Source: an uncultured Bacteroides sp.
GTDB taxonomy: Bacteria > Bacteroidota > Bacteroidia > Bacteroidales > Bacteroidaceae
DNA length: 12,086 nt
Direction: 5' to 3'
Assembly (NCBI GenBank): GCA_900557355.1
Contig: USSR01000139.1
Coordinates: forward strand, 1 to 12,086
Shown here in pieces: positions 7,831-12,086 of this stretch. The position numbers and the translations under genes are program-made. The stretch's first letter is position 1. Each line of letters starts with the position of its first letter. A model generated the notes under the pieces. That model was not told the DNA's origin, searched no databases, and was given only the letters and a program-made list of their open reading frames with translations.

Positions 7831-10059
7831 ATGAGAAACATATATTGTTCATATAGAAAAAATGTATGCGTGACGCTACTTTTTCTTTTCATTTTTTTGC
7901 AGGCAGGATATGCCAATATAGCCGACCCAACCCCGGCAACGGTGACACAGCCTGATGGTACGCAACTGACAATCCGGTTGCATGGAGATGAATTTTATCA
8001 TTTCAACACAACTTTAGATGGGTATACGATTCTGAAGAATCCGAATAACTTCTACGTATATGCTGAAAGAAGAGACGGTCGCCTTGTTCCGGGCAAAGTA
8101 ATTGCTAATAATAAAGCCATGCGTCAGGAAGCTGAAAATAGATATCTGGAAGGAATAGAGAAGTATATGACAGCACCCAAGGAACGCGTTGTCACGAGGA
8201 CAAATGCGAAACAGTATGTACGTCAAGGTTTACTATCCAAGATTAGCAGTTCCGGATTCAGGGGGATTATCATTCTGGCACAATTCTCAGATAGAAGCTT
8301 CTCTATAACAGACTATCCGGTAGAAATTAGGAAAATGATAAATGACACAGAGTATACCGGCAATGGGGCGACTGGAAGCGTGCGTGATTATTTTTACGAT
8401 TCATCTATGGGAGGATTCGAGCCTCAGTTTGATATTGTTGGTCCTGTGACGCTTGATTACAAGCAAACAGATGCGGATGGGGCGAATAATGGACAGGCAC
8501 TTGTCAAGGATGCCTGTCTGAAGGCTGACCAGTTTGTTAACTTCGCTGATTATGATTTAGATGGAGACAATTCAGTGGATATGATTTATGTGATATTTGC
8601 CGGTGCAGCTTCCAGTTATGCGGGTAATAATGAAAAGTATCTATGGCCGCATGCTTACGCTCTGAATAGCATGGCAGTAAGGCTGGATGGGGTATATTGT
8701 AACCGTTATGCCTGCTCTACCGAACTGACCGGAGGGGAAATGAATTCGGAAATGGATGGAATCGGTACGGTTTGTCATGAATTCAGTCATGTATTGGGAC
8801 TTCCGGATTTTTACGATACTGATTATGAAAAAAGCGGGGGAGTAGCTCCACATCCGGGTGACTGGTCGCTAATGGCAAGCGGCAGTTATCTGAATAATTC
8901 GAAGACGCCTCCTTCTTATTCTGCATATGAACGGTATATGGTAGGATGGGGTACTTCTGAAAAGATTGAAGGTCCCGGAAATTATGAATTACCGGCTTTG
9001 AATATATCCAATAAATCCTATTTCTTTCCGGCGCAATCTTCCGGTGAGTACTTTTATCTTGAAAACAGGCAGCAGACAAAGTGGGATGCTTATCTTCCGG
9101 GACACGGAATGCTGGTATACAGAGTGGATCTGACAAATGAGTCTGTTTGGAACATGAATACCGTTAATAATAACCCGGATCACATGTATTATGAATTATT
9201 ATGTGCGGACAATAATGCACCGGCAACTGCCGGAAATGCATTTCCGGGGTCTCTTAATGTCAAAGAGCTGACAGACGAAACAATGCCTTCATTACGTTCT
9301 TGGACAGGAATCCCGACAGAAAAGGAGATCACCGGGATAAAAGAAGACAATGGAATCATTTCTTTTACCATACAGCCCCCCTTAAATGTTTCTTATGTAG
9401 AGGATTTTGAGAATATTCAAAAAGAAACATGGACCTCGGAGACAATGGATGGCACTATCGGGAAGTGGATTTTTAGCAATGCGCGTACTTATGCAACTTC
9501 CGAAGTCGGTGTGGGGAATGGAAGTAGAGTCGCAAGTGTTAAAAATGGAAAGATAGAGATGGAAACTGACATAACCGGTAGCGTAAAATCTGTCAGTATT
9601 CTCGCATGTAAATCCGGAGCTTTTGGAATGAAGAATGTTCGAATAGAAGTTTCTGAAGACAAGGGTGCGTCATGGAAAGTATATGGCGAAAATATACTTC
9701 TTTCAAGTAATGTTATGGAAACTTATACGAACCGGATTACGATGCAGGGCTGTTTGCGTTTCCGTATTGTCGGTGTTGCTTCTGCTGAAGCCTATATTGA
9801 TGATTTCCAAATAAAATGTGATTTGCCGGATGCCATTGAGGATATTCAAAACATCGGAAGTTCTTTGAAAGTTTATCGCTTTGGACAAGATGTTATTGTG
9901 CATACCTCTACTGAAGGTAAGCCAATAGAAATATATTCGGTAACTGGGATGAAAATAGCTTGGCAAGAATCTGTCAGTGGAAAATGTATATTCAGATTAC
10001 CAGAAAAAGGTATGTATATCATTAGGCAGGCAGGAGAAAGTCTGAAAATCTTGTATTAA
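7831..10059 (+). CDS. Exported M6-family zinc metalloprotease with C-terminal jelly-roll and sorting-like tail
   Basis: A 742-residue secreted protease of the M6 (immune-inhibitor-A-like) family. A hydrophobic signal peptide (about residues 10-28, ending 'AGYA') lacks a lipobox Cys. The catalytic domain runs from about 140 to 510. The zinc motif is 'HEFSHVLGLPDFYD', with H316 and H320 as zinc ligands, E317 as the general base, and the M6-type GLPD continuation. A 'DYDLDGDNSVD' segment (240-250) looks like a Ca-binding loop, as is common in the family. A choice-of-anchor-J-like beta domain follows (about 521-664, 'VEDFENIQKETW' to 'AYIDDFQIKCD'). A final domain of about 75 residues ('IEIYSVTGMKI', 'GMYIIRQ', ending 'LKILY') resembles type IX sorting tails. 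The start is ATG 7831, because an upstream TTG in frame lies inside the terminator. It sits 27 bp past the terminator stem, so it may be expressed by readthrough or from its own unseen promoter. It probably releases peptides for the adjacent SusCD system (inference). Confidence 0.9.
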   Translation: MRNIYCSYRKNVCVTLLFLFIFLQAGYANIADPTPATVTQPDGTQLTIRLHGDEFYHFNTTLDGYTILKNPNNFYVYAERRDGRLVPGKVIANNKAMRQEAENRYLEGIEKYMTAPKERVVTRTNAKQYVRQGLLSKISSSGFRGIIILAQFSDRSFSITDYPVEIRKMINDTEYTGNGATGSVRDYFYDSSMGGFEPQFDIVGPVTLDYKQTDADGANNGQALVKDACLKADQFVNFADYDLDGDNSVDMIYVIFAGAASSYAGNNEKYLWPHAYALNSMAVRLDGVYCNRYACSTELTGGEMNSEMDGIGTVCHEFSHVLGLPDFYDTDYEKSGGVAPHPGDWSLMASGSYLNNSKTPPSYSAYERYMVGWGTSEKIEGPGNYELPALNISNKSYFFPAQSSGEYFYLENRQQTKWDAYLPGHGMLVYRVDLTNESVWNMNTVNNNPDHMYYELLCADNNAPATAGNAFPGSLNVKELTDETMPSLRSWTGIPTEKEITGIKEDNGIISFTIQPPLNVSYVEDFENIQKETWTSETMDGTIGKWIFSNARTYATSEVGVGNGSRVASVKNGKIEMETDITGSVKSVSILACKSGAFGMKNVRIEVSEDKGASWKVYGENILLSSNVMETYTNRITMQGCLRFRIVGVASAEAYIDDFQIKCDLPDAIEDIQNIGSSLKVYRFGQDVIVHTSTEGKPIEIYSVTGMKIAWQESVSGKCIFRLPEKGMYIIRQAGESLKILY

Positions 10060-10237
10060 CACGAACTTAGAAACTGTTTCTCTGTATTTTTCATTTCTAC
10101 TTTTTTCACCTTTGCATCTAATAAACAACAAGCTAGTGATTTGTATCATTCGTTGAAATACTATTAAGCCACTAATCCCTGATTGTAACTATATACTTTA
10201 TTATATCCAAGTCTTGGTACAATAAAGTATATAGTTG
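10060..10237. other. Gap between protease and SusD relic
   Basis: No coding potential is seen. After the protease stop there is only a weak 5-bp hairpin (AGAAA-CTG-TTTCT, about 10070-10082), which is not a convincing terminator. CACCTTTGC at 10107-10115 resembles a Bacteroides -7 element with one mismatch but has no partner -33 box. The right end holds the 16-bp inverted repeat. Confidence 0.4.
10187..10236. repeat. Perfect 16-bp inverted repeat with nested inner repeat
   Basis: AACTATATACTTTATT (10187-10202) and AATAAAGTATATAGTT (10221-10236) are exact reverse complements around an 18-bp centre. The centre itself contains CCAAG (10207-10211) facing CTTGG (10213-10217), so the structure is symmetric at two levels about the same axis near 10212. 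There is no T-tract after it and it does not follow a gene closely (127 bp after the protease stop). A recombinase or transposon-end site fits better than a terminator. SusD-like coding homology begins immediately to its right, so it marks a junction. Confidence 0.7.
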
Positions 10238-10530
10238 TGTACTCGTATTATGGAAGACCTGGACGAGGCTATTACTTTGTTGACTGGTGCTTTTGCACGT
10301 GCTAATAAAGCTGAAATATCAGTGGAAATGGTTGTGCCCGTACCAATTTGCTGATGGGTAAATGGGCTGCTGCGGCTTCTGATGCTGCAAAAGCTTATAA
10401 CTCTTCTGCTCCTTATTCTGTTACGGAAGTTAGTCAACCGACTTTCTACAATGCTACGAACAATGCATGGATTTTTGGGATCGTAGTGACTACGGAAGAT
10501 TATCTGGTAAAGATCGATATTGTAAACTAC
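10238..10530 (+). pseudogene. SusD-family gene relic: truncated at both ends and frameshifted
   Basis: Two adjoining frames together read like the middle of a SusD protein. The first (from about 10238) gives 'TRIMEDLDEAITLLTGAFARANKAEISVEMVV'. The second (from about 10336) gives 'ARTNLLMGKWAAAASDAAKAYNS' and continues through 'VSQPTFYNATNNAWIFGIVV' to 'KIDIVN'. Adding one base at about 10334-10336 joins them seamlessly as 'EMVV-ARTNLLMGKW', so a single-base deletion explains the shift. The signal peptide and the whole C-terminal half are absent. The left edge abuts the 16-bp inverted repeat, and the right edge coincides with the first base of a terminal-repeat-bounded element (10528). The fragment is clearly different in sequence from the intact SusD at 5198-6721, so it derives from another SusCD locus rather than from a recent duplication. 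Confidence 0.75.
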
Positions 10531-10674
10531 TGCTGTCCGATAAAATATATACTTTCACCCATGGTTATTGAAGCTTGTGTGATAACAACAAAATAATTAG
10601 AAAGGGCTGAATCCTGCAGATGGAATCAGTCCTAATTTTATAACTTAATTAAAAAGGCTTATCGGACAGAAGTA
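10528..10674. mobile_element. 147-bp MITE-like element or internally deleted insertion sequence
   Basis: Terminal inverted repeats TACTGCTGTCCGATAA (10528-10543) and TTATCGGACAGAAGTA (10659-10674) match at 15 of 16 positions. Between them lie a short ATG-initiated frame of 12 codons including the stop (10560-10595) and a terminator-like hairpin. That resembles an insertion sequence reduced to its left end, the first codons, its terminator and its right end. The left end cuts exactly where SusD homology stops. SusD coding does not resume on the right and no target-site duplication was recognised, so later deletion is likely. The identity of the parent element is not known to me. Confidence 0.45.
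10603..10640 (+). terminator. Intrinsic terminator-like hairpin inside the small element
   Basis: AGGGCTGAATCC (10603-10614) pairs with GGAATCAGTCCT (10622-10633), with one G-T pair and one A-A mismatch, a 7-nt loop, and AATTTTATAA after it. The T-run is short, so strength is uncertain. It would stop transcription leaving the SusD relic, or it may be the residual terminator of a lost transposase. Confidence 0.6.
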
Positions 10675-10715
10675 ATAAAAAATTAATAATCAGATAAAAA
10701 ACATTCATTTCTTTT

Positions 10716-11006
10716 TTGGCGGTAATAGGATATTTGCTTCCGATTACTACTCAATACATTCCAAATACTAAGCGGGCGTATTTATTTGACAACATTCAGG
10801 AAGGTATCATCTGTATAGTAAATAACCAGAAAACAGAAGGAAAAGTGAATATTCATTTATTAGGTAGCGTACTACATTATCTGAATAAAGAACAAAGGGT
10901 CAAATGGAAAGTGCTTTTAAAGTCTCATAAAATAAAGTGGAAAGACGAACAGCTGTTAGCTGTTATTCTCATTTTTTTAATTGACCTATTTAGAAGGTGC
11001 ACTTAA
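10716..11006 (+). pseudogene. Unrecognised 96-codon ORF without an ATG, probably a gene remnant
   Basis: An open frame of 96 codons that could only begin at TTG 10716; it contains no ATG and is closed upstream by TAA at 10695-10697. The product is lysine-rich with a hydrophobic stretch near the end ('LLAVILIFLIDLF'). I recognise no family. A tidy hairpin terminator overlaps its stop codon, which suggests the 3' end belongs to a once-real gene whose 5' part was lost. It lies between a small mobile-element remnant and a convergent ATPase gene. It may also be non-coding by chance. Confidence 0.25.
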
Positions 11007-11022
11007 CGGCTCACCTTCTTTT
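10992..11022 (+). terminator. Intrinsic terminator at the end of the unrecognised ORF
   Basis: AGAAGGTG (10992-10999) and CACCTTCT (11012-11019) form a perfect 8-bp stem with a 12-nt loop. The T-run TCTTTT overlaps the right arm and runs just past it. The stop codon of the 96-codon frame lies within the loop. It points in the + direction. Confidence 0.6.
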
Positions 11023-11031
11023 CTGAAACAA

Positions 11032-11059
11032 GGAATATTCTTTTATTTTCTGAATATCC
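11032..11059 (-). terminator. Possible weak terminator for the DUF4143 gene
   Basis: Read on the minus strand, GGATATTC pairs with GAATATTCC, with one bulged base and an 11-nt loop, then TTGTTTC. It begins 12 bp past the stop codon of the minus-strand ATPase gene. The stem is AT-rich and the T-run interrupted, so this is tentative. Confidence 0.35.
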
Positions 11060-11070
11060 TTTTCAAGAAA

Positions 11071-12086
11071 TCATAATTTTTCCTTATCTTCCGCCAATAG
11101 GAAATTTCGCAGCGAAATTTGCTTGATTCCTTGATAATTTCCTCCGCTCTGCATTTCATCCATAGTGACTACATATTTAGGATAATTGTCCGGAATTTCC
11201 AAGAGATTACCAAACTCCCGCTGAACGGCTGCTTCATCGAGGAGCATATATGCCACTTGAATATAAATTTTATGATCTCTTTGGGAAGCTATAAAATCAA
11301 TTTCCTTATTTCCATTCTTTCCGACATATACTTCATAGCCATACCTTAATAAATCTATGCATACCACGTTCTCTATCAATTTATTGATGTCTCTCCGAAA
11401 ATCGTGATGACGTATAGCATTGTGCAGTCCCAAGTCTTCAAAATAATATTTTTCTCCAATTTCAAAGATTTTCATGCTTTGAGTTTCCGCCCGTTGTATC
11501 TTGTAAACAAAAAAACTATTGCATAATGCCTTCAGGTAGTTCAGGATTGTTTGTGTAGGTATGTTTACTTGCTGGGACTTCAGATATTTACTGATATTTT
11601 GAGCGGAAAAAAGAGAGCCGGTATTATCAACTAAGTAGCCTACCAGATTCTCTAAAAACGATACGTTCCTAATCGATTCACGAGCAACCACATCTTTCAA
11701 TAGAATAGTAGAGTAAACATTCCTCAAATATTCAAATATAACATTTATATCCATCGCTAAATTATGGATATAAGGCATTCCTCCAAACATAAGATATAAT
11801 CTTAAACTTTCTGGAGAATCTTGCAGTTGGTTGAATCTCAAAAATTCTTCGTAACTGAGTGAATGAACCGGAAACTCAATATATCTTCCAGCCAGATGAG
11901 TCGCAAGTTCACCGGAAAGCATTTTGGCATTGCTCTCCGTACAGTAGATGTCGCATATATTTTCATTTAATAGACTCCGCAAACAGAGTTGGAATTCCTC
12001 TATCTCTTGTACTTCATCGACAAAAAGGTAATTATAGTTATGACCTGCCGCCTTTTTCAGAACATATTGATAAAGGTCCATATAGT
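11071..12086 (-). CDS. AAA+ ATPase with DUF4143 C-terminal domain, 5' end outside the window
   Basis: The C-terminal 337-338 residues of an AAA_14/DUF4143-type protein. The Walker-B-like segment 'YLFVDEVQEI' is near the left of the visible protein. It is followed by 'SNAKMLSGELATHLAGRYIEFPVHSLSYEEF', the family's sensor region. The C-terminal DUF4143 domain carries a nuclease-like core ('ENVVCIDLLRYGYEVYVGKNGNKEIDFI', 'IYIQVAYML') and a typical 'YPKYVVTMDEM' tail. Full-length members are near 390-420 residues and start with a Walker A loop, which must lie beyond base 12086; the frame is open to the edge with no stop, so ATG 12081 is only an internal Met. These ATPases are abundant in gut Bacteroidetes but their role is poorly defined. 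It converges on the genes to its left and is probably unrelated to them. Confidence 0.88.
   Translation of the reverse strand, partial: YMDLYQYVLKKAAGHNYNYLFVDEVQEIEEFQLCLRSLLNENICDIYCTESNAKMLSGELATHLAGRYIEFPVHSLSYEEFLRFNQLQDSPESLRLYLMFGGMPYIHNLAMDINVIFEYLRNVYSTILLKDVVARESIRNVSFLENLVGYLVDNTGSLFSAQNISKYLKSQQVNIPTQTILNYLKALCNSFFVYKIQRAETQSMKIFEIGEKYYFEDLGLHNAIRHHDFRRDINKLIENVVCIDLLRYGYEVYVGKNGNKEIDFIASQRDHKIYIQVAYMLLDEAAVQREFGNLLEIPDNYPKYVVTMDEMQSGGNYQGIKQISLRNFLLAEDKEKL

Noticed and set aside
10107..10115. CACCTTTGC as a Bacteroides -7 promoter element
   Set aside because: It has one mismatch to TAnnTTTG, no -33 box at the right spacing, and no intact gene downstream.
10238..10527. SusD relic as a recent duplicate of the intact SusD gene
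   Set aside because: The aligned regions of the two proteins share only scattered family residues, so they come from different SusD lineages.
12079..12081. ATG at 12081 as the true start of the DUF4143 gene
   Set aside because: The family needs a Walker A loop upstream, the frame stays open to the window edge, and the visible protein begins in mid-ATPase domain.

Overview
The window looks like a piece of a Bacteroides-type genome (Bacteroidota). The evidence is an AT-rich sequence with a SusC/SusD outer-membrane pair, Bacteroidetes-style lipoproteins with a Cys at residue 21, an arm-binding tyrosine recombinase of the kind common in Bacteroides, a TAnnTTTG-type promoter element, and a DUF4143 ATPase of the kind widespread in gut Bacteroidetes. 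No rRNA, tRNA or CRISPR array was seen.

Layout. 1-369: AT-rich non-coding leader. 370-1566 (+): complete tyrosine site-specific recombinase. 1567-2298: 732 bp without a convincing gene, containing an inverted repeat just after the recombinase and two perfect palindromes. 2299-7746 (+): a three-gene run of a SusC-like TonB-dependent receptor, a SusD-like lipoprotein, and a lipoprotein with a fibronectin-like segment and a choice-of-anchor-J-like domain. The SusC gene has lost its 5' end, i.e. its signal peptide and most of its N-terminal carboxypeptidase-like domain. A very strong intrinsic terminator follows at 7771-7811. 7831-10059 (+): exported M6-family zinc metalloprotease with a second jelly-roll-like domain and a C-terminal tail resembling a secretion or sorting domain.

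10060-11006 is a graveyard. It holds a perfect 16-bp inverted repeat abutting a frameshifted, doubly truncated SusD relic. That relic is cut by a 147-bp element with 16-bp imperfect terminal inverted repeats (MITE-like or IS remnant). An unrecognised 96-codon ORF without an ATG follows. 11071-12086 (-): 3' part of an AAA+/DUF4143 ATPase gene that runs off the right edge.

How the genes may work together. SusC/SusD pairs import ligands across the outer membrane. With a secreted metalloprotease and an accessory surface lipoprotein next to them, and no glycoside hydrolase in view, the simplest reading is a protein or peptide harvesting locus (inference). The recombinase directly upstream of a receptor whose coding homology stops abruptly, leaving no signal sequence, is reminiscent of the SusC/SusD inversion systems of Bacteroides. 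The receptor as it stands may be a silent cassette awaiting fusion to a promoter and signal sequence, or simply a relic. No partner cassette is visible in the window.
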